Source: Microstegium vimineum (Eukaryota > Streptophyta > Magnoliopsida > Poales > Poaceae). From it: 64,000 bases of DNA. The translations under genes were made by a program, and so were the position numbers. Numbering within the stretch: position 1 is the stretch's first letter; every line of letters starts with the position of its first letter. The notes beneath the pieces are model-generated. The model had not been told where the DNA came from. It ran no database searches and saw only the letters and a list, made by a program, of their open reading frames with translations. Positions 46,679-57,593 of this stretch are shown one piece after another. Location of the stretch: positions 40,830,858 to 40,894,857 of the forward strand of contig CM039119.1 in the NCBI GenBank assembly GCA_022036555.1, read 5' to 3'.

Positions 46679-49600
46679 CAGGGTTTTTGTTACCGTTTCA
46701 AAACCGGTAACCGCCGGGGAGCGGTCGGGCGGTTACCGACCGGTTTGACCGGTTACCGGTCCAAACCGAACGGTTTGGATTTTGAATTCAAACCCCGCAG
46801 TTCATTCGGTTTGGGACCGGTAACCGGTCGGTTAGGGCCGGTTACCGACCGGTTTGAACGGTAACCGGTCCAAACCGCCGGGTGGCCTTTTTTTTTGCTT
46901 CAAAAAATCAATTTTTTTTTGCATGACCTTTGTGCATAATGATGTAAATAGAACACACAATTCATGGAAAATAGTGTGATACAAATGGCCAACCCCACAA
47001 TAATATCATAGTGATGCACTAGCCACAAATTCACGACGAAAATAACGTAGTTCACCGTTGCAACAACAACAAATCGTACATGGAAATACCTTGTGTCGTA
47101 GACATGCGAAAAACACTGGTCACTGGCGTTGAATATAAGGGAAGATCCCGTTTCGGCACCCCTCCTCATACTCCGCGGTGGACATTAGAGTGATACCGCG
47201 CGACTGTAGCCCGGCCTTGTACTCTATCCATGATTGGCCCGTCCAATGAGCTGTGGTCTCTCATTCCTGCACTAACATGTTGTAGAAATCCGGGTCTTGC
47301 CATTCGTAGACCCATCTAGTGGTCGGCTGCGTGCTGATGTCAGGAACGGGGTAGGTATAACCACCACCGTACGATGTATCACTGTACGAGGAAGAGGAGT
47401 ACTGTGGCGTGTCGTAGCAGTCCGTCGGGTCGTAAGTTCTCCTCTGCGATTCCGGCTGCCCATGGTCGCGGTCCTGAGTAGCATGTGTGAAGTCCGTCTC
47501 GCCTGCAGCCGACCATAATTAGTACTAGTGAATAGTCATAGACATTAAAAAAACGTCTGTAACAATCGATACCTGTGAAACGAAGTCCACCAGCATCACC
47601 AGCACCACTACCACCAGCACCATCTGCAGAACCCCCAGCCCCATCACCACCACCACCACCAACAACAACAACAGCTCCAGGGTCATCGTCACCACTATGA
47701 CCGTCTCCACTGTCAGTTGCTGAGCTGCTGTGATCGGACTCCTGGTACCGTGGACTTTGCTCACCCTCCTCGCCATCATCTGTCGAATCATCGCTGGTGA
47801 CAGGTTGTTGCACTCGCTTCCCCTTTTGTTTCTGGCTAGGTCCCGTCTGGTATTTTCTTTTGCCAAGATGCGTGTCACCCACATGTCTACGGGCCCAATC
47901 ACTGATGGGCCCAAGATCGTTGGGGTCCACTTGGTCTCTGTCATCACAAAGAATGAATCATATTATTAAAAGTATGGTTCGTTAGTGGCTAACAAAGTAC
48001 ATCAACGTACCTCACGATATGGGACGGAAGAGGGATGTTCGTTTCTTCATCCTCTTCGTCGAGAACTGGAGCCTGGTTGGATCTGCCATACTCCATCCAG
48101 TCTCGAACCGGATTATCCCTTTCGTAAAAGGATATCTGCGTGAACTGGTCAATGATGTCTTCTTCCTCACGCCTAGGTGGTCCGGAGGCATCCGCGAGTC
48201 GTAGGCGAAGGTTGTAGTTCACATACACTAGCTTGTTCAGTTTTTTGTGGGACAAGCGATTCCGAACCTTCGTGTGCACTAAGGCAAATGTACTCCAGTT
48301 GCGCTCGCATCCACTGGAGGATACACACTGTTCAACAAGCCTCAACGCAAGTGTTTGCAGATTTGGAGTGCTCCTGCCGAACAACATCCACCATTGAGCT
48401 GCAAGTGGAACCCATTATGTTAGGTATGCGCTCAAAAAGACAAAAAAAATGAGTTCAAAAGTACTCTTACATGGGGTTGTCTTGGGGTCCGTGGCCATTT
48501 TAATGGCCAGCTCACTGCCAAACTCCCCAAGATGTAGGCGGAATGATTCTGCCTCCTGTAATGCCAAGACAGCGGAGTGCACATCCGTCATTTTCCCAAA
48601 TGCTTCCTTGAGGTCAGCAAACATTTGCGGAGTTGGATTGTAACGGTATACAAGCCTTGGGTTGAGGACAGCAGCTGCAACATACGATGCACGACAAATT
48701 AGCAAATGGTAAATACTCAATATGTAGAGACTGCTATTTTAACAATGGTTGTGATCGCACCTGGGCCCACATGCGTGCCATAGTACACGTCCGCAATCCT
48801 GCCATCCATGATAGCCTTGTACTCATGCCATGTTGAGACATTTGTTCCAAAGAAGGCCTCCATCTCATTTTTGCACTCTTGGAAGTTGTACACTACCTCA
48901 CACAAGTTAGGTCGCCTATCCTGATCAGCGAACCGAAGGAACCTGTAAATTGGTGCCACTGAATCGATGATGTATTTGAGTGTTTCCCACCACTGTATAC
49001 TAGACAACCTTGCGTGAGCATAATGACCTTCCTTGGATTTTCCCCACCTGCTATGCAAGAACTCGGAAGATCCCATCCACTACATAAAATGATCACGCTT
49101 CCGATGGAAGCTCTCCATGAACATGTAGTTGGTCCCAAACTAGTGGCATTCCATTTGATCAACTCACCACCAATGGCTTCCCTCATCATTGCATTCAACT
49201 GGCCATGGTTGTGCAGCCAAGCTGAAATGCGCTTGCATACGGAGATCATACATGCATGCTCCGGCCTTTTACCAATGTCCTTCAGCATCAAGTTGATGGT
49301 GTGTGCAAGGCAAGGTGTCCAAACAATATGCTTGTACTCCTCGTTCAATCTCTGGCATGCTCTCTTGAAGTTGGCGCCGTTGTCCGTGACGATATGCACG
49401 ACATGCTCAGCACCTATCTCCTCAACCACCTTGCGAATCAGCTGCACAAGTAGGCACAACATTTAGTGGAACCGAGAAAACATAGTGCATGTGAACTGGC
49501 ATAATATTTTGGACGTACCCCCAACAAATAAGATGAATCTTGGCTTCTGCCCGTCGCATCAACTGACTTGTGGAACCACATGACGCCATTGCAATAGATC

Positions 49601-50063
49601 AAAAAATTGATGACATTCATTCTTGTCGGGCCCGTCCACGAATCACACATCAACGTGACCCCAAACAAGGGCCACTCCTCCTTAAACTTTGCGTACTGGA
49701 TCTGCAGGTCCTTCTCGTTATGATCGAGGTACTTCCCGTCTATATCCTTTCCACTGGATGACGCGATGCCTTCACCTGCAATCGTAAGTGAATCATGAGA
49801 ATAGAGAAATATACGTAATGAATTGAAGTCTCCAAGTATATGTACTTACCCCACTTCTGCGTCTCCCTGACCGCACTAACAAAGTACGGATTGTCCGTCT
49901 GTCTCCCGGGGATTCCTGCAGTATGGAAAAACTTTCCCCAAGCTTTCCCAATTGCGTCCTTCGCGTTCCTTCCCCTCTGCATCCATGACCCTGTATCAAT
50001 CCTTGTCTGCTTCAGTCCACCCCTCATACCGGCTGCCAAGTTGTAGTCCTCCACCACCGCAGG

Positions 50064-51074
50064 TGATGAATGTGTGGGTTGTCCCGATCTTTCGGTGGAG
50101 ATAGATAACTACGATTTGACTGGAGAGACGTTCACGATCCGACTACAACCATCCAAGGACGCTGCGCCTTAGCGATCGATACACCAAATCCAGCGGTTGC
50201 TCACGATCTTGCGGATCACAACCAACCAAACCACTAGGGTTATTCCTGCAAGCAATCGAAGAACAAGCAAGAACAAGTAGAACAAGCACTCAATTGCAAA
50301 TAAGAGATGAAGGATCAGATGTGATACACACGAAGGTGGGGTTCCGAATCAAGTAGAACGGATGGTCTAGTCGACACACGCGTCTACAAGGAAGTAGCAG
50401 CAGCTAAACTTTCATCTAAACAAAACCCAATCTGTTTGTGGCGGCTCTAGGGGGATATAAGGAGGAGGGAGGACGACCACAAGGGTCCTATTGTCGTCCT
50501 ACAACCCTAGGATGAGTCCCTAATGGACTCAACTTGATACACGGGCCATCGGCCCAAAATAGGGTGACGCAGCACCGTTGGCAGAAAAGATCTCGGTATT
50601 AAATTGTCTACTGCGCACGCATCTGATAGGATATAGGTACGAGTCCGGACCCATTGGAAAGTAGACTTAATAAGCTTTCCAAAAAGTCCTATAACGTCCC
50701 AATCGGAGTCCGTATGAAGTCGTGGCAACCGTCGCAAGTTTGGACTCTTCTGCAGTCCGAATTGAACTTTCCAAAACGTGTTGGACTTGGACTCTTTGTT
50801 TCCTTGGATCCAATATGACGTGGTGGCCTGGTGGAGAACGTTAGGAACACTTGGATTTGGTCCCCAATCAACTTCATTGACCATCCATGCTTTCCATATG
50901 CAATCTAGCCCTTCCTTGATCCATGTAAGCAATTCTGAAAATGAAAACATACACACTTCATAGTGCAGCACCCATTCATCAAATGTAACAATGATAAACC
51001 TCATATAGAATGGTTTCACCTTTGGTATAGAAGTGGATGGCATGGTCATATCTAAGCCGGTGATGTCCTCATCA
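50064..51074 (-). repeat. 3' LTR of the gag-only retrotransposon
   Basis: 1011 bp, same length and apparently same sequence as 53563-54573. The gag frame runs through the polypurine tract into this LTR and stays open for about 0.57 kb. Confidence 0.9.
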
Positions 51075-52549
51075 TTCTCCCTTTCTTGACAGCAAACCGT
51101 CCTCGGTTTGACTACTGTTGGAGAATGTGGTGTAGGTAAAAGCAAACCAGGCTCCCTTTCTTGTTTGTTATCCTGTATCTTCATAATAAAACTAGAGAAG
51201 CTCGACATGGCATGTTTATAATTAATGCATACCTCTAATTGATCACATCTTTTCACAATAAAAGAAGATTGCAGAACTGAGCAAATGTAAATTCGATGTA
51301 CCATATACTCCTCTTTACAATTATATTTTCCAATAGCATGGAAACTAACATTAGAAGAACATGGCAATTCAAATCTACCAATCAGTTTATTCTGCAAATA
51401 GCTAAGCTCACAAAGATCATCAAACTCAATATATCCGATTGTATGTAAAGATGACAACAATTGAGCTTCTTCATTTTCATTTACAATATGAACAACATGC
51501 TTGAATTCAGCACTCATTAATACAGAATTTGTAGCTTTATTCACTAGTTGTGGTATGGATATAAGTGATGCACTATCACACAACTCTTCTTTGTCACAAG
51601 TAAAATCAAGCATATCAAAGTGTGACAAAGGAAAATCAGCGACCAGTTCAACAATTGATTGATCTATAATATCATGATTAGTTGGCAAATTTAAGTCAAC
51701 TAAAGTATTCTCACCTTGATTTAGTTTACAAGCATTTGACATACCTTGGATGCTCATCTTAATTGGTGTAGGTGTAGCCAGATTCACGCTCTCTTTAAAT
51801 GTTTCACCTCCTATCTCAAATTGATTGTTGTCGACATGTATATTATCATCTACTTCCTGCAAATTGTCAGTAATAGGAGAGACAAATGCTTCTATAGTAT
51901 TTGTATGTTCCCTTTGTAGATTTACTTCAGCATCACAAGCAAGATCAAACAACTCATCAAAATTCTTATAATGTTTATCAACAAGTATATTCTGAATTTC
52001 CACATTAAGACCATGCAAAAATCTATGTTCCAGAAACTCATCGGTTCCTTCTAAGCCACAACGTAGCAAACCCAATTTTAGTTTCTCTAGATATTTTGCT
52101 ACAGTTTTGTTTCCTTGTTTTATAGATTTCAAGTTTCCATTCAAAATTTCAGAATAATAGCTAGGAACAAAAACATCTCTAAAATGTCTTTTCATATCTT
52201 TCCATGATTGAGGAGCTTTATCAAATCTACAAAGGTGTTTCCACTCAGTTAAAGCATACTTAATAAGAACACTTGAAGCAACTTTAACCTTTTGTTTTTC
52301 AGATAGATCATACTTTTTAAATTCCTTGTCTACATGTAGCTCCCATTCAATATATGCATGAGGATCATAGTTTCCTTCAAAATAAGGTAGTGCAGATTTT
52401 ATTCTATCAAGCCAAACATCACATACCTCATGAGTAGCATGGCTATCAATTGCCACATCTTTAGCAAAGTAGTTAGAATATGCAACCTGATCATCTCCTT
52501 TTTCGATGTAGATTCCTGCCATGATTAGGAGATAACAAGAAACATACAC
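50507..52549 (-). CDS. Gag polyprotein of the gag-only retrotransposon, reading into the 3' LTR
   Basis: 680 codons without a stop. Residues about 40-215 match the retrotransposon gag pattern of Ty3-type elements: WLDRIKSALPYFEGNYDPHA, then LTEWKHLCRF and WKDMKRHFRDVFVPSYYSE, then KQGNKTVAKYLEKLKLGLLR. This region forms the capsid-like shell around element RNA. The middle (about 230-490) is low in recognisable domains, and no CCHC knuckle is seen, which is unusual for gag. The last roughly 189 residues are encoded by the LTR itself. The start chosen is the first Met of the open frame; a Met ten codons in (LLIMAGIYIEKGD) is an alternative. Whether the LTR-encoded tail is translated is unknown. 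Confidence 0.8.
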   Translation of the reverse strand: MYVSCYLLIMAGIYIEKGDDQVAYSNYFAKDVAIDSHATHEVCDVWLDRIKSALPYFEGNYDPHAYIEWELHVDKEFKKYDLSEKQKVKVASSVLIKYALTEWKHLCRFDKAPQSWKDMKRHFRDVFVPSYYSEILNGNLKSIKQGNKTVAKYLEKLKLGLLRCGLEGTDEFLEHRFLHGLNVEIQNILVDKHYKNFDELFDLACDAEVNLQREHTNTIEAFVSPITDNLQEVDDNIHVDNNQFEIGGETFKESVNLATPTPIKMSIQGMSNACKLNQGENTLVDLNLPTNHDIIDQSIVELVADFPLSHFDMLDFTCDKEELCDSASLISIPQLVNKATNSVLMSAEFKHVVHIVNENEEAQLLSSLHTIGYIEFDDLCELSYLQNKLIGRFELPCSSNVSFHAIGKYNCKEEYMVHRIYICSVLQSSFIVKRCDQLEVCINYKHAMSSFSSFIMKIQDNKQEREPGLLLPTPHSPTVVKPRTVCCQERENDEDITGLDMTMPSTSIPKVKPFYMRFIIVTFDEWVLHYEVCMFSFSELLTWIKEGLDCIWKAWMVNEVDWGPNPSVPNVLHQATTSYWIQGNKESKSNTFWKVQFGLQKSPNLRRLPRLHTDSDWDVIGLFGKLIKSTFQWVRTRTYILSDACAVDNLIPRSFLPTVLRHPILGRWPVYQVESIRDSS

Positions 52550-52933
52550 AATAGTATTTATGTTGCTATCAACTAGTAGGATGTGGTTGTTGTAATTCTC
52601 TCACTCTCAACTTGATCAAACAAATTCTTACAAGTTCTTACCCAGCAAAACAGGGGGTTGCAGCAACCAGCAAGTCGGAAACCTTGGATGTAGTGTATCG
52701 ACACCGTAGCAACAACACCTGTCAAGCTGTATCCGGATATGTGGAGCTATAGGAGGGCTAAACAATAATGTGCAAGGAAGTACTACCACCAAATTAGTCA
52801 CAAAAGCAAGTTGAGAAATCGTTCAACGGAGGTACCGTGCTGGTCCTAGGCTAGACAGTGCTAGAGACGCGAGCCTAGACACAAACGAAGTCACGGTACA
52901 GCAAAAACAAGGCACAAGAATAGCAAGCAAAAC

Positions 52934-53075
52934 ACTCCCTTTCTTTTCCTCCTCTCTTCTTTTTTTTTCTTTTCTCTTCTTTTGTTTCTTTTCTCTTTCT
53001 CTTTGTTTTTCTTTTCTGTTATCCTCTTTTCTTTTCTTTTTCTTTCTGATTTTTTTTTCTTTTCTTTAACTCTCC
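52934..53075 (-). repeat. Long pyrimidine tract in the retrotransposon leader
   Basis: About 140 bp almost purely of C and T on the plus strand (runs such as cttttctttttctttctg), that is, a purine tract on the element strand upstream of gag. It generates a Lys/Arg-rich frame that is not a gene. Confidence 0.85.
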
Positions 53076-53562
53076 TCAACTAGAACAAATCTGAAACTTG
53101 ACAAATCAGATTTCAACAAAAGCAATGGACAATGTGTTTCTCGAACAAGAGTAGAACTAGCAATGCTGATATTTTTTTGTGTGCCTAAATCAGATTTGGA
53201 TGTGAAAAAAAAAATGTGGATGGATATGGTGCAGCGAAGATGTATATGGTAGCAACGATTGCAAAAGAAATATATATGATGTAGTGGAGTTGTATATGGT
53301 GATGGTAAACACAGCGGATATAGTGACCAAAACGTGACAAGAACTCGAAACTCTAAAAGCCTAACCCTAAGACCAGCAACACGACTCAACCGATGTAAAC
53401 CAAACTCAACAAGCCTGAACTAATCAATACTAGTAAAAGGCTCAAAAGGTCTATGGGATTATGGGAAACGAATCTACTATTTTTTGTTGGCTTTTTCTGG
53501 ACTCTAGGAAATTAAAAGCAAACTGAAATCTCTCACCGATGAAACCTTGCTCTGATACCACT

Positions 53563-54573
53563 TGATGAATGTGTGGGTTGTCCCGATCTTTCGGTGGAGA
53601 TAGATAACTACGATTTGACTGGAGAGACGTTCACGATCCGACTACAACCATCCAAGGACGCTGCGCCTTAGCGATCGATACACCAAATCCAGCGGTTGCT
53701 CACGATCTTGCGGATCACAACCAACCAAACCACTAGGGTTATTCCTGCAAGCAATCGAAGAACAAGCAAGAACAAGTAGAACAAGCACTCAATTGCAAAT
53801 AAGAGATGAAGGATCAGATGTGATACACACGAAGGTGGGGTTCCGAATCAAGTAGAACGGATGGTCTAGTCGACACACGCGTCTACAAGGAAGTAGCAGC
53901 AGCTAAACTTTCATCTAAACAAAACCCAATCTGTTTGTGGCGGCTCTAGGGGGATATAAGGAGGAGGGAGGACGACCACAAGGGTCCTATTGTCGTCCTA
54001 CAACCCTAGGATGAGTCCCTAATGGACTCAACTTGATACACGGGCCATCGGCCCAAAATAGGGTGACGCAGCACCGTTGGCAGAAAAGATCTCGGTATTA
54101 AATTGTCTACTGCGCACGCATCTGATAGGATATAGGTACGAGTCCGGACCCATTGGAAAGTAGACTTAATAAGCTTTCCAAAAAGTCCTATAACGTCCCA
54201 ATCGGAGTCCGTATGAAGTCGTGGCAACCGTCGCAAGTTTGGACTCTTCTGCAGTCCGAATTGAACTTTCCAAAACGTGTTGGACTTGGACTCTTTGTTT
54301 CCTTGGATCCAATATGACGTGGTGGCCTGGTGGAGAACGTTAGGAACACTTGGATTTGGTCCCCAATCAACTTCATTGACCATCCATGCTTTCCATATGC
54401 AATCTAGCCCTTCCTTGATCCATGTAAGCAATTCTGAAAATGAAAACATACACACTTCATAGTGCAGCACCCATTCATCAAATGTAACAATGATAAACCT
54501 CATATAGAATGGTTTCACCTTTGGTATAGAAGTGGATGGCATGGTCATATCTAAGCCGGTGATGTCCTCATCA
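53563..54573 (-). repeat. 5' LTR of the gag-only retrotransposon
   Basis: 1011 bp, partner of 50064-51074. The initiator-tRNA-Met primer site lies immediately to its left (53549-53562). The 246-codon frame at 54746-54006 is a fusion of transposase exon and LTR sequence created by the insertion. Confidence 0.9.
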
Positions 54574-55112
54574 GCAAGGGTCTGCCTCTGTGAACCAGAC
54601 CTCCGAAACATCCTCTGCAAAGGATTGTTCCCCTGCGAAGCAGTACCACTACCACTGCCACCTCCACGCTCGTAAGCGCCTTCTCTCCGCTGCACCCCCT
54701 CCTGGTACTCATATTCTGCTCTAGACTGATTCATGACTGCCTGCAACTGAGCCTCGTACTCGTCATCGTCAAGGGGTGGTTGCCCTCCGCTGCAGCAGCC
54801 TCTCGTGCAACCCTCTGCCGAGAGCGGTCACTAGTTGCCTGCCTAGTTCTGTCGATCTCCTGCTGAAAGTACTCCTGGACTTCTCTGGGCACCTTGCTGC
54901 AGTGGATCACCTCCGTCCCGCGCGCAGCCAAATGCTGCTTCAATCGGGAAGCACCACCCCCGGCTTTTTGTGTACGACAGTAGTTGCATTTTCAACCGGG
55001 AGCAAGATTCTCACCATGCTCCCATACCACGTCTCTGCGCTCTCTCGGCATCTCCTGCACAAATGGACAACACAAACAAATCGAACACATGCATCAAATC
55101 ATAGCGCAAATA

Positions 55113-55370
55113 AACCTAAATCCTAACATACACCTAAATCCTACCTAAATCCTAAATCTACGTCAATGAAATCCTAAATCCTAAATCCTACATACATCCT
55201 AAAGCAAATCCAACCGCAAATCCTAAATCCTAAACCAAATAAACCTAACTCCTATATACGTCCTAAGTCAAATCCTACCTAAATCCTACAATAAATATTT
55301 TCTACATCATATACTCCATAAATCCTACATCCTATAGCTTATCATAACTAAATCCTACAACTATAGCAAC
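55113..55370. repeat. Degenerate (CCTAAAT)n / (AAATCCT)n tract
   Basis: Many imperfect copies of cctaaatc / aaatcctac lie between the first recognised transposase exon and the hAT right end. The unit resembles a plant telomere variant but is irregular. Confidence 0.7.
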
Positions 55371-55941
55371 TACAAATGCAAGGAAATGAAAAAACAAAAC
55401 AAAAAAACTTACCGAGCGAACCGGTCGGTAACCGTTCGGGGGGTCGGTAACCGCCGCGTCCGGTCGGTAACCGCTGGGGGAAGGGCGCGTGGCGGGCTAT
55501 CTCTCGGTAACCGCCGCCGTCCGGTTGGTTACCGAGGGGCGCGGTCGGCTGCGGGCGGCGCGGGGGCGGAAGTGAAGGGGGCGGGCGCGGATAGGGTTTG
55601 GGGCGCGGACATCGCCCCCCCGGCCGACAACTCCCTTTTATTCGGCGCCAGGAGCCAATGGGCCGCGTGGGCCCTTAACGGGCCGGCCGGTTTTTTTTCT
55701 TTTTTTTTTCAAACTTAAACACGTCCAAAAAAATAGCAAACGAACTCCAATTTGAAAAAATTTTACACCATTGGACTCTATAAATCGTGAACTATTTTTA
55801 GGAATTTTTTCAGAATTTTTTTTTAAAAAAATTTCAAATTTGAAATTTGAATTCAAACCGGTACCGAAACCGAACCGCCCGCGGCCGGTTTGTCGGTAAC
55901 CGACCGGTTACCGCGGTTACCGTTCGGTAACAAAAACACTG

Positions 55942-56748
55942 GCGGTGGCGCTGTGTGCGTCATTTTCCTTCCTGAAGGCGTCGTCAAATCTTGTCCTCAC
56001 CGTTCGGGTCACCGGGGCAGGTTTCTGGGACGAAAATCCCCGTGTGCTTCTGTCAACGATGTTGGCGTCTGCGGACGTCAGTACCCTTCCTGAAGGCATC
56101 GTTGGAGCACTCTTGCTGCTATGCTTCTGCCCCTTTCGCTTCCCTGTGCTAAGCCCGATTGTGCTCACATCGGTTTGTCCAGTAGTTGGATGGTGTGGCC
56201 GCAGTCGATTGTTTCTTTGCAGTTCTTGGACGGGTGCCTTGCCGTCATTTGCTTGGGTGGTTGTGTTACTGTCGATGTTGCTTCGATCTCCCCTCTTTGG
56301 CAGATGCTTTGCTGTTGTGAGCGTGATGGTCCCCCATCCACGGATGCTTTGCTGCGTTGATGGTAGTCGTCTCTGGTGGATGCTTTGCCGTCATGTTGGT
56401 TCCAGTGGATGCTTTGCCGCTGTGGTCTCTTCTTTAGCGGATGCTTTGCCGCTGTGGTCGTTCTAGCGCCCTTGGCGGATGCTTTGCCGCCAAGGTTGAA
56501 GCTTGTGTCGTCTCCTCTGCAGGTCTCACTACACCATTGGCTTTCGATGTGTTGTCTTCATGTATTAGGCTTAGTTGGTTGGAGTTTTGAGGTGGAGGAT
56601 CTCCCCCCTCCTGTCTTCTTGCTTGTGTTTGTGTCTTTAAATTTCGTCGGTAATCCAAAGATTACTTGCGAAGTCCTATGTATCGTCCTTGTAACATTTG
56701 GTTACCTTTTCTCTTAATATAAACGGGTTGAACACATGATCGAAAAAA
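55942..56748 (+). mobile_element. Retroposon-like sequence, right part with poly-A
   Basis: Continues from 46678 after the hAT element and the duplicated octamer. It holds repeated ggatgctttgccg units (56380-56490), a 3' region of the form ttacttgcgaagtcctat, then cttaatataaacgggttg and an A-run at about 56741-56748. The 173-codon frame (55945-56466) is Cys/Val/Leu-rich and not a recognised protein. A clear target duplication was not found. Confidence 0.4.
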
Positions 56749-57593
56749 AACGCATTCAGTACGGTATCTTGCGATGGTTCCAACGCGGACTCCTCAAAGA
56801 CCGAATCATTGCCAGTAATCCTACCCGAAATCGGCGAATCTTGCTATAACTTTTGGCGGAATCCAAGTGAGAGAGGGATCTCTATTCCTCCAGCCCGTCA
56901 GGTCACTAACGCCCACCTACTGTAAGCTCTGGATAGACCCCATGAACAGCCCTGAATGCAGCATTTGAAAAGAATGCAGCTGCCCTGCCTGACAAGCAGA
57001 AGCGTACCTGGAGAGAACAAAGAAGAGCACAGCAGTGCGCGCAGCGACTAGCGACCCTCCCCAAGTGAGTATAACAGTTCGTGGCTGGCCGTTGTAGAGA
57101 ATATTCGCGGGCCGTGGCCTGTGCTGCCAATTTGGCCATTTGCCATGGCAAGTCCTGATGAACTAGAAAAAAAAACGCAGAACCCGACAAGAAGAGCGAA
57201 TGAATCAGCAAATGAGGCCCGTTGTTTCACGGACGGACATGGTTTGCTGTTTGTGTTACCTCTGATCTACGGATCTACGAAGTAGTACTACTGTTTAGCT
57301 CACTCGGCCATGGGTTTTATGCAGAGACTCAGTACAGTGGCCGTGTGTTATTATGGGATAACTAGATTTTCGTTCTACAAACACATAAATCACATAATAA
57401 AATAATAATATTATAAAATTAAATACCAATATTAAAGTGATATTAAATATTGAGTCGGACTTGGCTACGCATGAAACCAACTCACTGTCACACAGTTTAA
57501 TTTATTAATCTCATAAATAGTTGAGATTAGACATCAAGGGTTTAGGATGAACACTGTGACCAAATGGCCGGAGATACAAAATTATATATAATA
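56749..57593. other. Intergenic DNA, no supported gene
   Basis: Moderately GC-rich to about 57250, then AT-rich. Open frames (for example 57211-56906 on the minus strand) show no family. If the cytochrome b5 promoter was split by the 46-56.7 kb insertions, its upstream part would lie here, but nothing specific shows that. Confidence 0.3.

Larger units (their letters stand above)
50064..54573 (-). mobile_element. Young gag-only LTR retrotransposon inserted in the hAT transposase exon
   Basis: The LTRs at 50064-51074 and 53563-54573 are both 1011 bp, with ends tgatgaatg ... cctcatca, and no difference was found where they were compared by eye. The primer site gctctgataccact (tRNA-Met complement) abuts the right LTR; a polypurine tract (GAAAGGGAGAA on the element strand) abuts the left one. 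The flanking five bases are gcagg and gcaag, a duplication with one mismatch. Removing element plus one flank restores the transposase frame (QRQTLA/VVEDYN). The interior holds one gag and no protease, reverse transcriptase or integrase, so it needs help from autonomous relatives. Confidence 0.9.
47261..55051 (-). pseudogene. hAT transposase gene, disrupted
   Basis: hAT transposase cuts and re-inserts the element. Minus-strand exons read by frame: 55051-54574 joined across the retrotransposon to 50063-49850, then 49775-49519, 49441-48761, 48674-48471, 48398-48011, 47937-47573 and 47502-47261. A BED-type zinc finger lies at the N-terminus (KCNYC ... HLAARGTEVIHC). A DUF659-like part (TLMCDSWTGPTRMNVINF) and the catalytic-region motif TDNGANFKRACQRL / WTPCLAHTINLML follow. 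The hAT dimerisation domain ends with SSSGCERNWSTF and VRNRLSHKKLNKLVYVNYN. The C-terminal tail is acidic, then Gly- and Tyr/Ser-rich. Lesions: TGA at 54992-54994 in the BED finger where Trp is expected, a one-base loss near 54773, a one-base loss near 49141, a TAG about 35 codons further, and the retrotransposon insertion. An upstream exon before 55051 is possible. Confidence 0.85.
46679..55941 (-). mobile_element. hAT transposon (9.26 kb) with exact 8-bp target duplication
   Basis: The terminal inverted repeats cagggtttttgttaccg (left) and cagtgtttttgttaccg (right, complemented) differ at one base. The 8-bp duplication gcggtggc is exact at 46671-46678 and 55942-55949. Eight-base duplications and CA(G)-type termini are hAT hallmarks. 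Subterminal regions (46690-46880 and 55405-55925) are packed with ggttaccg / cggtaacc. The element carries its own minus-strand transposase gene (47261-55051), now disabled, and a young retrotransposon (50064-54573); without the latter it would be about 4.75 kb. Confidence 0.92.

Noticed and set aside
52891..53079. A Lys/Arg/Glu-rich small basic protein
   Set aside because: It is the translation of a long purine tract in the retrotransposon leader.
54006..54746. A 246-codon minus-strand protein
   Set aside because: It is a junction artefact: transposase exon sequence running into the inserted 5' LTR.
55113..55370. Interstitial telomere
   Set aside because: Units are irregular aaatcct types with few exact telomere heptamers, and the tract is internal to a hAT element.
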